Origin: Leucogyrophana mollusca
Taxonomy: Eukaryota > Basidiomycota > Agaricomycetes > Boletales
DNA length: 22,938 nucleotides
Direction of reading: 5' to 3'
NCBI GenBank assembly: GCA_021014945.1
Contig: MU266681.1
Span: 1 to 22,938 of the forward strand
Position numbers and translations under genes: made by a program. Below, in pieces: positions 1-9,618 of the stretch; position 1 is the first letter of the stretch; each line of letters begins with the position of its first letter. A model generated the notes under the pieces. The model was not told where the DNA came from. It saw only the letters and a list, made by a program, of their open reading frames with translations, and searched no databases.

Positions 1-213
1 ATTTACAACATCTTGTACTTACTCACTTACTTACCATCAATACTACCAAGCGGTCGTGTTAGTGGATCGAGTGAACAAGTATAACGAAAGCGTTACACAG
101 GACTTGTGCTAAGAAGTGGAGGTGTCCATTTGACCACTAGGTTCAACCCATAGGGTCGGAGTAAGAGGATACAACACTGGGGAGCCCAACCAAAGGCAAA
201 GTCAAACCATAGT

Positions 214-515
214 GAGCGTCTGCGTGCCCATCAGCGTGCAGACCAAGGTCGGCCCTTCACGCTATCCAGGGATCATTGGCTGCACTGTGGGGGAAAGGAA
301 TAAAAAAAAATGACAAGCGTCTGCATGCCCATCAGTGCGCAGACCAAGATCGGCCCTTCACGCTATCAGGGGATCATCGGCTGTGTCATGGAAGAAGGAA
401 AAAGTGGGGAAAAGACAAGTGTCTGCATGCCCATCAGCGCGCAGACCAAGGTTGGCCCTTCACGCTATCAGGGGATCATTGGCCACGCCATGGGGAAGGG
501 GGGAAAAAAATAACT
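214..515. repeat. Tandem repeat, about 101 bp unit, three copies
   Basis: Three head-to-tail copies begin near 216, 317 and 419, giving periods of 101 and 102 bp. Each has the core GCGTCTGCATGCCCATCAG, then a CAGACCAAGGTCGGCCCTTC-like stretch, then a TCACGCTATCAGGGGATCAT-like stretch. Copies differ by scattered substitutions, and the purine-rich 3' part of each unit is the most variable. Short ORFs run through in several frames only because the repeats keep frames partly open; there is no start context, splice pattern or recognisable protein. I read it as a non-coding minisatellite-type repeat. Confidence 0.9.
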
Positions 516-850
516 GGCTATTGGGGTACATCACCAGAGGCCCAGGGCAGCGGGTAGGAACTTATGGGAAGCACTGCAAGGGTTTTCTGTTTTAATTTTT
601 GTGGGTGGTTACAAGTGAGGACGTACCGAGTAGTGTGAACACTGCTTGAAGCAGCATTGAGGGTGAGTGCTTGTGAAAAAAACAGTCAGAGAGCGCATAT
701 AGAAAAGGACATACCTTTTCTGAGACACTGGTCTTGAAGGGTCTGGATATTGACGCAGAAAGAGGCAGCAGAGAAACATCAGAAGATGGAGCGCTGCGTT
801 GGTGGTTTGTGGAAGAGAGGTGAAAATTGATGCGTCCTCATGAAGAATCC
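516..850. other. No gene seen
   Basis: This stretch has no long ORF with plausible protein content, no RNA gene and no clear repeat. It joins the tandem repeat to the first copy of a dispersed repeat. Confidence 0.6.
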
Positions 851-960
851 ATCAGGAACGCTCGGGGGTAATACAGCAATCTGGGGCCGAGAATTCAAAG
901 CCAGCTCTAGGCGTCAGCTCAGTTACCAAATCCAGGTGGCCCCCACCTGGATGCTTCATA
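851..960 (+). repeat. Dispersed repeat with palindromic core, copy 1
   Basis: About 110 bp matching 1621-1727 in the same orientation. Shared landmarks are CTCGGGGGTAATAC, GGGGCCGAGAA, TTACCAAAT and GGTGGCCCCCACCTGGATGC. The core here is a perfect inverted repeat, CCAGGTGG-CCC-CCACCTGG (932-950). It is probably a fragment of a non-autonomous mobile element; I see no defined termini or target-site duplication, so I do not name a family. Confidence 0.75.
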
Positions 961-1620
961 CGTCAAGTGCCAGCTGCCATGATGTGATCATCCGAGTATG
1001 AAGTGCCCGAATAACCTGAATATTGGCACGCCACAAAGGGCCCAGCACAGGACCAAGCATTACCAAACGCAGGAAGAATAGATGAGGGTGTACTCGCTGT
1101 GAATCACCTTGGGATTGTATTGGCTATAGGTATGCGATGGCCCTCCAGTCAATTGAAGAGTCTCAGACCTGAAAAGAACGAGTTCAAGAGGGAGAACAAC
1201 ATAAGTAAATGATAGACGTCACCTATAATTGGGACCTGTAGACACACTCAAGACCTGTTCTCCCGGGACCTCACACCTCCGCGTGCGTTGGGGACCACAC
1301 GGTTGTCGACGCGCACATGTCACCATTGCGCTTGTAGCCCCGTCCGCAGGACACACAGAGCAAGGCACGGGATAGGCGTGTGTTGTATGTGGGGAGAGCG
1401 GTGAGGAGGGGGTCTGATCCGGGCGCGTGGGGCGTGGTGGTTATTCCCCAGGGTTTCTGGAGGGGTCAATGCATGTAGGGGTGTGCGCCGAGTGAGGACG
1501 TGGGAGGGGCGGGAGCACAGCGCCGCTGACCGCGCGAATGCTGTTAGGTGCGGGGGGGAGGCACGTTAGTACAGCGTGTCAATGTTGATGAGTGAATGAA
1601 TGCAGAAAGACAAGGAAGCG
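961..1620. other. No gene seen; repeat-flanked spacer
   Basis: There is no ORF of note on either strand. The part around 1261-1560 is conspicuously G+C- and CpG-rich compared with the transposon tract that follows, including purine runs such as GTGAGGAGGGGG. I recognise no function. Confidence 0.55.
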
Positions 1621-1727
1621 CCTCACAAAGAATGCTCGGGGGTAATACGGCATTTTGGGGCCGAGAAAGCGCCCAGGTGCCAGCCCAATTACCAAATATA
1701 GGTGGCCCCCACCTGGATGCTGCATAC
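1621..1727 (+). repeat. Dispersed repeat with palindromic core, copy 2
   Basis: Second copy of the repeat at 851-960, same strand. The core palindrome is shorter here: AGGTGG-CCC-CCACCT (1700-1714). The copy ends close to the left ~185 bp repeat that starts at 1789, so the two may belong to one composite element. Confidence 0.75.
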
Positions 1728-1788
1728 CCTCACCTGGATCGGGCAAGCCCCACGCGCTCCCACTGTGCCATGCTGCTGTGCTTTATCT

Positions 1789-1980
1789 GCTTGGCATCGT
1801 TATTTTGAGCCCACCCAAGATGTTATCTGATCTGTGCCTTGCCTGCTCCCCAATTGACTGGGACTTACTGGGAGTCCATGAGTCCACAGCTTTGTCCATA
1901 ATAGGAAATTATTGTGTTGTCTCAGCCACAATCCTTTTTTATTGTTTGTCCCACTGCTATTTTGGGGTTGCATGGACCAG
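1789..1980 (+). repeat. Left copy of a ~185 bp direct repeat
   Basis: This begins GCTTGGCATCGTTATTTTGA and aligns along its length with 4610-4795, sharing TTTGTCCATAATAGG, TCTCAGCCACAAT and TTATTGTTTGTCCCACT. At many positions where the right copy has CG, this copy has TG or CA, for example GTTGTCGCGTCGTC on the right against ATTATTGTGTTGTC here. That is the signature of cytosine-methylation decay, so this copy looks older or more heavily methylated. Confidence 0.8.
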
Positions 1981-2613
1981 GGAAATGTCTCAGATGCTCC
2001 AGGGTGGTCTGTAGCCTCTTTGACAGGCGATGGCTTTGGGTGTGCATCCATGATTTTCTTATGAGCTTGGTTCCTCAAGTTGGTTTTTTAGAAATAAACA
2101 AGACTGATAGGAGGTGTGGCTACTGTACAGTCATGGACACGTGACTGAATCAGTGTCACTCACTGCAACAAATGTCCTTCCATTCCCCTGTTTTACTAGC
2201 TACAGCCTTGATTCTTCTTTCATGTTGTAGAGCATTGCTGAGGCTTCACTGGGCTGCAATTTTAGTGTCATATCATTAGTCAGAATTTTATGAAACTGCC
2301 AAAGATTTCACAGAAGAAACACTGTTTTTGCCCTCTCGAAATTTTATCTCCAAGACGGTGGCCCATAGTGCAAGTTTGTCATTGATAAAGTGGCTGGGTA
2401 TGATGGTCTACACTCCCAGCTATCCAGAACAGTCTGTATCTGGTCGTGGGGTTCAGAATTCATTGAGTTATGCCCAATGGGCTTGTGCCACTGCACTAGG
2501 ACCTTGAGCCAGGGTCACTGTCTGGTCCCCAAGCCACAGCACCCCAAACCTATGCTCCGGTTTGTACAACAGACAATCCTCCACACATTCAGTCATCTAC
2601 AGTGTCTGTATCA

Positions 2614-3700
2614 ATGCCAGGACGAGCAAAATCTGCCACCAAAAAGAAATGTGAGGAGACAAAACAGCACGATGATTTTATGTCAAGAGCTGTGGAAGCT
2701 TACAGAATTGAGTTGGCAAAGAGGTATGAATTATGACAAAGGGGAGCCTGAACTATCTGCAAAGACTTCGAGAAACTCTACATGCAGGAGACAGGAAAGA
2801 GTATAAAGCTCAGCTATTTGACCTTGATCCATCTTGCTGCTGGAGGCCAATCACGAGCACAATTGAATGCCAGCAGGTCTTGGTTGACAGAGGAAGAGGC
2901 TAACATTGTTGTCGATTATGCTGTTGAAGTTGGCAATTGAGGATTCCCACTTAACTACCGAAGGCTCAAGGAACAGGTTGACGAAATCTGTTATGCACGG
3001 TTAGGTGATAAATTCCCTGCAGGAGGTGTCAGAAAAAAGTGGACAAACAGATTCGTTGAGAAGCACTCAGACTGCCTCAAAATGTCCTGGTCTCGTCCGC
3101 TGGAGTCCAAATGGGGTTGTGCTGTAAATCTGAACAAAGCATGGTTTGACCTACTTGAAGACACAATGAAGAAGTACCATGTCGAGGAAGACTGCATTTA
3201 TGCAGTCAACGAGATCGGCATCTCGCCATCATCAGGCGAGAAGGAATGGGTGATTGGTGGTTGTAAACCAGGCCCACAGCACCAGCAGCATGGTGGAAAT
3301 CGTGAGAACACCACTGTTCTCGTTACTATTTGTGTGGATGGCACTGCAACCCCTCCTGCTGTCATCTTCAAGGGCCAAGCATATCAAGCAAAATTGAATC
3401 AAGATAATCCTGAAAATGCATCGTAAGTTGTCAATTTGTATTCCGGTGAATGGACACTTAGTATGTCAATGTAAAGTCTCAGTTATTTGAAGAAAGTATG
3501 GACAGATGGGGAGATCGGCGTTGAGTGGATTGAAGAATTTGACAAGAAAACAGCAGCTAAAGCTGTCGGACAAGACTAATTTCTCCTCGTTGATGGCCAC
3601 AACTCCCATGTGGCTTCTTGGAGTATGCTTGCACACATCGGATTCATGTGCTGTGCTACTGTACCTTAGTAAGCAACGGGTCAGACATGGTACCAGGTCA
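2614..3700 (+). pseudogene. Broken pogo/Tigger-like DDE transposase (CENP-B HTH plus DDE domain)
   Basis: Read from the ATG at 2614, one frame gives a basic N-terminus, a CENP-B/HTH-like region (about 2700-3080) and then a DDE-superfamily endonuclease domain (about 3180-3640) of the type abundant in agaricomycete genomes. Recognisable pieces are GEKEWVIGG, NRENTTVLVTICVDGTATPP, WTDGEIGVEWIEEFDKKT and the second-acidic-residue motif LLVDGHNSH. A typical 60-nt intron fits at 3423-3482. The gene is dead: in-frame TGA at 2734, 2749 and 2938, a TAA before the LLVDGHNSH block, and a frameshift after it (the HIHVLCY-like piece lies in another frame near 3640). The first catalytic Asp, expected in an MDE/VDE motif, reads Asn (VNEIG, about 3207). 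Terminal inverted repeats could not be located by eye. Confidence 0.85.
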
Positions 3701-4609
3701 CTTCATCTCCTGTGCTCGACATACTCATCACCAAATTTTTCTGTCAATGGAATCTGCATGCCCATGCTCCATTCCATATACTTCTCAAATTTTGAGAAGT
3801 TCTGTCCTGGATCAACTGAGATACACTCCCAATGAACCACTGAGTTGCTGCTAACTAGCCAGATTTGGCTACCATGCTAAGGTATTCTCATCTTTTTGAC
3901 CTCACCTGCATTAATACTGCTATCTTACCTCCCAGATAGCAATGGACTGAGGAGTAGACACCTAGACACACCTCCTTGTCCCATAATTATTCTACCCGGC
4001 CTTGCTTGGAATGTGCAATCGAGAAAAAGAAATGGTATGACCTTTGTCTCCTACCACTACCACTTGGCTGCATCCTTAGGCGATCTGGAGGCTTCATCAT
4101 GTCAAACCTTCAACTGTCTCTAATTTTCCATGAAGTAGGACATCTCCTAGGTATATCCATATTTTTGTCTTATTTTTTTGTGTCCTGCATCACCCCCATC
4201 CCTTGTCTTTCCGATCTACATGCCATTTTGCTTGTTTTCCCTCAATCTGTCTTTCCACTTGCATCTGAATTCCAGACATCTTGTGTTTGTTATATATTGA
4301 TCTAATAGTCATCCAAAATATATTCGTCCAGGTAGTTTGGCCCTCTGTTGAGTTTTCGCGCACCTGGGGCTCACCGACACAGTTGGCAGGGGTTTGGGGA
4401 AGGGCACCGCTGGCGCAGCCACCTGCCAAATTTGGTAGTGACCCGTTACTATGGTTTTGGCCAGTTTTTGACATGCATACGTAGAATATTCATAGTGTTA
4501 CACATGCCCCATGTAAAAATATAAAAACTATACAAGCAGCTTCACAAGACAGTTATCTAGCCCGTCATATGTATTTCGTATGCTGAAGTGTTTTTTTGCG
4601 TGCGGGAGT
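3701..4609. other. Decayed transposon-derived spacer
   Basis: A T-rich, CpG-poor stretch between the transposase remnant and the right ~185 bp repeat. The ORFs here carry no recognisable motif. From about 4340 the composition becomes mixed again. I take it as the 3' remainder of the element or older insertions. Confidence 0.5.
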
Positions 4610-4795
4610 TGCTTGGCATCGTTATTTTGAGCCCCCCCAGGACGTTATCTGATCTGTGCTTTGCCTGATACCCGATCGGCCGGGATTTCCCGGGATTTCA
4701 CGCGTTCACGGTTTTGTCCATAATAGGCAGTTGTCGCGTCGTCTCAGCCACAATTCCTTGTTATTGTTTATCCCACTGGGATTGCACAGACAGCA
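4610..4795 (+). repeat. Right copy of the ~185 bp direct repeat
   Basis: Matches 1789-1980 in the same orientation, start to start about 2.82 kb apart. It keeps many CpG sites (such as CGGCCGGG, CACGCGTTCACGG, GTCGCGTCGTC) that are TG or CA in the left copy. A pair in direct orientation around a transposase remnant could be LTR-like ends of a larger element, or two independent insertions of a short repeat; the sequence does not decide. Confidence 0.8.
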
Positions 4796-5172
4796 GTTCC
4801 ACCTTGCCTGCGCCGACTGTGGTATGTACCAAGTCACAAGTACGTCGAGCGAGCGTTCCTTCAGAGCCCTATTATATCACATCGCTCCAAAGACGTCCGA
4901 CGCGCTACCTACGTAGCTCGCCTGACGATTTTCATCGTCACGGGAAGAAGACCCTTCCATGTCTTCATGGACCTTCCTGTCTCTCCCGTCGCATGTACAA
5001 TCCTGCAGAACTCAATCCACTCAGCGGAGATATCGGGAACTGTAGAAAGGACCGGGAGATATCTCGAGGTTATGACAACGAGCCGGAGACGAGGCAGTTG
5101 GCAATACTCTAGTGGTAACGGCGTTCATGAGGCCTGGTCTTTCACATAAATTCAAGAGTAATCTATAGGATT
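4796..5172. other. 3' flank of the carboxypeptidase gene; no gene seen
   Basis: About 375 bp between the repeat tract and the stop codon of the leftward carboxypeptidase gene. It should contain that gene's 3' untranslated region and terminator, but I cannot point to a specific signal. Short ORFs on the plus strand show no motif. Confidence 0.5.
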
Positions 5173-7308
5173 TTACAAGTCATCTCCAGCCAGCCACCTT
5201 TGGACGAGGGCCAATGCCTCCTTCGGCTTATCATACGGAACCTATTCCATGCGTGAGTGGCAATGCATCAACTTTACCAGCTCGAACGTACCATATGCCC
5301 TGCCCCATAAATGGTAGCAAACGTCAAGCCGTTTGCGCTCCTAGTTTGTCCTGCTACTTCACCAGCCACCTTCCAGTCCCTCAGTTCCTCTTTGACAAAA
5401 GCTTCGCGGCCGGTCCATTCCATCCCGAGGGTCCAGCGTTCATTGCCGACCCAGTTGCATATCCAGTCATAAGTACCGACGTAGATTAGGGCACGGACAC
5501 CACGTTCAAGGAGGGCTGCGACGTGAGTATATGTCTCGTGGAGCTCGTCTTGTGCGAGGTTGAAATCCTCGCCGACGCTGTTGGAGCAGGAGGAGAAGTT
5601 GCCTGTGAGAGAAGGGTCTACACCGAGCGTTGATCGCACATCCGGACGATCAAGGTACGAGGTTATTTTCCTAAGGGACCCGGGGCATGAGTTTGAAGCA
5701 AAGGCTAGTAGGAGGTGATATACTTCGTTACGGGGTAACACAGCGTTTCCGCGATGTTGCCTTCGCAGTCTTTGCTGATATCGTAGGGGTTTTTGCCTGA
5801 ACCAAATCAACCTTACCGTTCATATGCTCTGGAACGCGCTACATGGAAAAAACCCACCAGTTTCGAAAAACGTTGCTTCAAGCTCCTGATCACAAAAGTC
5901 CCGAGCGGCCTTGCAACTCATCGCATCAAACTGATTGATACATGAATCTATGGTCCATTTCTGGCAGCGGGGCAGCTAAAAAAGAGTGCGGGTGGTATAC
6001 AAGCTGGCTTGAATTCAAGAGGAGCACGTACCGCTTGCTTCATGCGTACACAGGCGCTATTCGGGAGTCAGACGACACAAAAATGGACAGATTTACTAGC
6101 AAATCGTACCCGATGCTTTGAATTGGGAATACCGAGGCGGAAGAACACATCATGTCCACGTACGACGGCCACATTGTGAAATAGTCAGTCATGCCGTTTC
6201 CTAACATATTACGGGATTAGCAAGTAGCAGCGAACAGTTCATGTAGCATACCAATCATGACAGACTGAAGGTTGATCGGCGTCAACCCAGCCGCAGTCAA
6301 CTTAGCATTCTGATCAAAGACCTCCGAAGCAAAGATGGGGATGTATTTCCCCTGTTACTTGTTTAGCGATCCGACCCAAGCCGGTGCTCAATAGAACACT
6401 CACTCCGTACGACTCTCCAGCCATGTGAAATGGGCGGCCTTTAAACTGGCTGAAGTTCTCGAAGAAGATGGCTACAAAGGCGGCGATATCCTTAGCAGCC
6501 TCCTCCGTGGTGCTCTGAGCGATGGTCAGGTGAAAACTCTGACGCACAAAAGGATCACCCACCACTTTCTCGCCGTATTCCGCGTAGGAGAAACCGACGC
6601 CTACTGGCTGGTCGATAAAGAAGAGGTTCTTTGGACAGAAAAGTCAGTCCATTGTACCGAAACTCGCGATGCGGTAAACGCACCGCATTTGAGTTCCATG
6701 ACTCGGGGTGGTATGTGCTGCCGTTGTCCGTGAGGACCCTGCACGGACCCAGCTCCATAAAGAGCCCAAGACTGGATGAACATCCGGGGCCTTGAATGAA
6801 GTCGTGTCAGCACGATAAAACAGGTCCAGGTCGAGTGCACGACAACAAACCTCCGTTGGTCCAGAAAATGACATCGTCTTTCGCTGGGTCACTCCTACTC
6901 TCGAAGAAGTAAAAGAATAGATGCCTGGCTTCAATGTCGATGTACCCGGTATACGCACTGGAACGCCGTTGAAATTTGGATGACTTGACGAAAGATATCA
7001 TACACTTACTTGACAGTCCCATCACAGAAATCGGACTTCTTAATTCGCACATTGTAATTAGGAAAGACTGGGTGTCCGAAAGTTGTGAATTGTTCTGTAG
7101 AGAGCACACTGAGGTGCTCCAACGGCGTGAACAACCCATCGTCGTAAGAAGCTGTGTGCGATTGTGCGTAGGTCTTTACGGGAGCCTGTGAGCTCTGTTT
7201 GTCGCGTCCATACCGGGGAGCGTTCAAAGAGAGGAAGGACTGTTTAGACGCGTTTGCCGCGACGGCGACAGAGAGCAGGCCAAGGGCTTTCAGTCCCAAC
7301 GACAGCAT
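5173..7308 (-). CDS. Serine carboxypeptidase, peptidase family S10 (carboxypeptidase Y-like)
   Basis: Releases C-terminal amino acids in an acidic compartment (vacuole or outside the cell). Spliced model, 5' to 3' on the minus strand: 7308-7010, 6957-6851, 6790-6684, 6628-6404, 6351-6252, 6200-6110, 6056-6032, 5975-5858, 5796-5724, 5670-5292, 5241-5173. All ten introns are GT-AG and 50-61 nt, and every junction keeps phase, giving 530 residues, a normal S10 length. A signal peptide ([17 protein letters not shown]) is followed by a propeptide-like segment. Then come the substrate-binding [33 protein letters not shown], the nucleophile motif GESYGG (Ser about 244), the Asp in [10 protein letters not shown] (about 450) and the His in GAGHMVPYDKP (about 507). 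The complete triad argues for an active enzyme. The start is the ATG that opens the signal peptide, in good context (ACACCATGC). Exon 7 is only 25 nt. Confidence 0.95.
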
Positions 7309-7884
7309 GGTGTTGGTTCAAGATAGAGGGACAAGGCTTCGCTCGCTGTCCCCGGAACTGCCTTAAGCGAGCACATGGTCGTGTGTTATCTGCCCTTGCC
7401 TCCAAATATAACCGGAGAGTTCGGGTTGGGCAATCCGCGAGTCATGCAGCAGTTCAAGTCTGCTCGTGGGCAAACTCATCGCACTGCACACAATACTTAT
7501 TCTTGAACACCGTAGGAGAAAAAGGCATTGGCGGATAGCTGCAGGGCCAACAACTCGTTGAGGTGAAGCTACGACGCCGCTTAATACTTTCAGACGGCGT
7601 CCGCTAACAATTGTGCCTATCTCCCCAGCTCGTCTTCGCGTGAAGTATCTGACTGGGTCGCCTTTGTAGTTTGTCTGTTTATCCAGAATTATTGGACACG
7701 AAGAGCGACCGATGCCATCACACCTGACTCGGATCAAGGAATGTATTAGCCCCAGCTGACGTGGCGCTTGCGATGATGCCAAACAACCGTCGATCGCTTC
7801 AATGCTCGCGAGAATCCCGACAAGATGAGCAACGAACAGGACAATGTTCGGTCCAGCTGTACACGTCGCTTCGCTACGCTCGAT
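7309..7884. other. Intergenic: carboxypeptidase promoter side
   Basis: About 575 bp between the start of the carboxypeptidase gene and the stop of the next leftward gene. It must hold the carboxypeptidase promoter and the 3' end of the cysteine-rich gene. A 139-codon minus-strand ORF at 7363-7782 has no family motif, no signal peptide and no intron, and I regard it as chance. No TATA or CCAAT element stands out. Confidence 0.55.
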
Positions 7885-8753
7885 CTAGTAGATGCACTGC
7901 AGTACAAGATACACAGACCACATGAGCCACGGCAGCGCAGCCGAGAAAATACGAAGCGAGTGCTTTCCAGTGCTTCCTCCAGTACTGCTCACTGGCATAG
8001 TCTTGGTGCACAAGCCACTACTGTCGCAGCTATATCCGTTCTGGCAACCTGGTGAAGTTAGAAAACGAGAACTCGATGGATAACGAGAAATCGCCATACA
8101 TCCTCCTGAAGCGTCGTTGCAGCAAATCTCATGAGGGTCGCAACACCCGCTTCCACTGCAGCACTTGCTCCCGGCGTCACAGCACTCTGTGCTGTTATTG
8201 CACATTACATCGGTTTTGGCACAACATCTGGGGGGGGACTATCAATCGACACTGATTTGTTCCCAGAAATGCACCACTCACCCGCCATCGTTCATGCACT
8301 ACAACATCATGATATCAAGGTTAGCATGGGCAATCCTTTTTTCCGCATCGAAAGCCTACATTATGATCGCTGGGGCAGCCAGTACCACTATTCCCGCACT
8401 ATAGGACGACGTGCATCAGTGTTAACGATATAAGCCGCGTAGGGTGATTTACGCAAATGTCATCGGCATCAACACAGCCGTCCCCTGGAGGTGTATTCGA
8501 CGGGCAAACCTCTGACTTGCGCGTCAGTAATTTGCTTTCCGTTCATTTACAAGGTGAATAGGCCACACTAGTTCCAGATGGACAATCCAACCGTCGTTCG
8601 AGGCCATAGACTTGGCTCCTGGGTATTCGACGCGGCGTTATGCTTGCGATGTGAGCGAGGTATAGTCTCTGGCGTAGCTGGGTTTGCTACAGTGAGTTGA
8701 AGGGACAGCAATAACAGAGAAAAGAGAATGGCCGAGGCCATTATGAACTTCAT
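7885..8753 (-). CDS. Small secreted cysteine-rich protein, granulin-like CC pattern, probable GPI tail
   Basis: Spliced model (minus): 8753-8592, 8515-8453, 8398-8360, 8298-8282, 8227-8100, 8048-7885, about 190 residues. An N-terminal signal peptide (MKFIMASAILFSLLLLSLQL) is followed by a short pro-like region. The cysteine core has about 21 Cys: GDGCVDADDIC, CGNSGTGCPSDHN, CMNDGGCC, then five CC doublets 4-6 residues apart (ECCDAGSKCCSGSGCC, EICC, GGCC), ending NGYSCDSSGLC. The run of CC pairs with a final NGYSC-x5-C resembles granulin/EGF-like disulfide stacks, but I recognise no named family. The C-terminus is Ser/Thr/Gly-rich, then hydrophobic (RIFSAALPWLMWSVYLVL), as in GPI-anchored proteins. 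Four junctions (introns at 8452, 8359, 8281 and 8099) are well supported by phase and cysteine register. The first (8591-8516, donor GTTGGA) is uncertain: an exon in another frame reading CPSGT near 8575 may belong instead. Exon 4 is only 17 nt. Function unknown; cell-wall or extracellular role inferred. Confidence 0.75.
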
Positions 8754-9559
8754 CCTGGCTGTTTGCTCAGCGTGGTGATGGGAGGAAGGAACACGACTCG
8801 CCTGATTGTCAGAGACTTTTTGTCAATTTCATGATCACGGGTTCTGAAGTGGATGTCGTCCGACATCGGGACCAATTGCTTGCACTGTCATGGTGTATCT
8901 TGGCACCGACGACAGCTTGTGATTTAGGAGTGATTTGATGGAATGACCATAAGGTACGACGTCACACTCCCAAGGCGTCCTGTCGGGCCAGCATCGTTTA
9001 AATGTCAATGCGCAACGTCCCAACGTCGTATGTCAGAGGTCAACTCAGCTAAACCAGTATCGACAACTCATCACGCGACACAGAACATAAACGCGGGAGA
9101 AGGATCAGACAAGGGGCCGTCATTGAGACTGGCGTCCATCTTGGCTTCATGGTCACCGATTGATGATCTTTGGACAAAAGCAGGTACGGAACCAGATGCT
9201 GCACGGGCATCGCGAACCATGGCAAGCCAGCCGAAAAACTACTGAGCCAGGGATTTTATTGTCTAGCATGTGGTAGGCGGTTGGACGAGGGCGCATCTGC
9301 TTGGACTATCGCACTTGTATTCGTTCGCATAGTCAAGCTTCACCGAAGGTTCAGAGACGAAACGAGACCCGGAGCGTACCACCAAACGTCAGTGAAGGAT
9401 GGTGTTGGCATTGGCAGACTTAGCTAAAATGAGCTTTACCCTGCTCACGGCTTCGAAAGCGATGATCATCGCACGCAGATAGTCGAAAGTTGCTATTCTG
9501 GATACAGCAGAAGGCAAGGGAAGAGCTTGGGCGGGATAGGAACTCCGAGTCTCCGACTG

Positions 9560-9593
9560 AAACGCGTCTCGGTCACATGATCACGACGCGTTT
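9560..9593. promoter_or_regulatory. Paired inverted ACGCGT (MCB-like) boxes around a TCACATGA box
   Basis: AAACGCGTC (9560-9568) and its exact inverse GACGCGTTT (9585-9593) flank GGTCACATGATCAC. ACGCGT is the core of the MluI cell-cycle box bound by MBF in fungi, and TCACATGA matches the RTCACRTG element bound by Cbf1-type bHLH proteins in yeast. The pair lies 106-139 bp before the kinesin start codon. The motifs are seen directly; a regulatory role is inferred. Confidence 0.55.
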
Positions 9594-9618
9594 TGGGTTG
9601 AAGTGGGACTACCCAAAA
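9591..9618. promoter_or_regulatory. Perfect inverted repeat TTTTGGGT-N12-ACCCAAAA
   Basis: An 8-bp perfect inverted repeat (9591-9598 and 9611-9618) adjoining the ACGCGT pair, 81-108 bp before the kinesin ATG. It may bind a dimeric factor or be chance; the factor is unknown. Confidence 0.4.

Noticed and set aside
276..595. Three overlapping ORFs in the tandem repeat
   Set aside because: They are open only because the ~101 bp unit is repeated; no protein features.
1655..2144. Overlapping plus- and minus-strand ORFs in the left repeat
   Set aside because: They run through repeat copies and the CpG-depleted tract; the translations match no family and the frames are open in several registers at once.
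7363..7782. 139-codon minus-strand ORF between the carboxypeptidase and the cysteine-rich gene
   Set aside because: It lies where the carboxypeptidase promoter must be, has no motif, signal peptide or intron, and reads as low-information sequence.
8943..9427. Plus-strand ORFs before the kinesin
   Set aside because: No motifs and no splice-compatible link to the kinesin; they occupy the divergent promoter.
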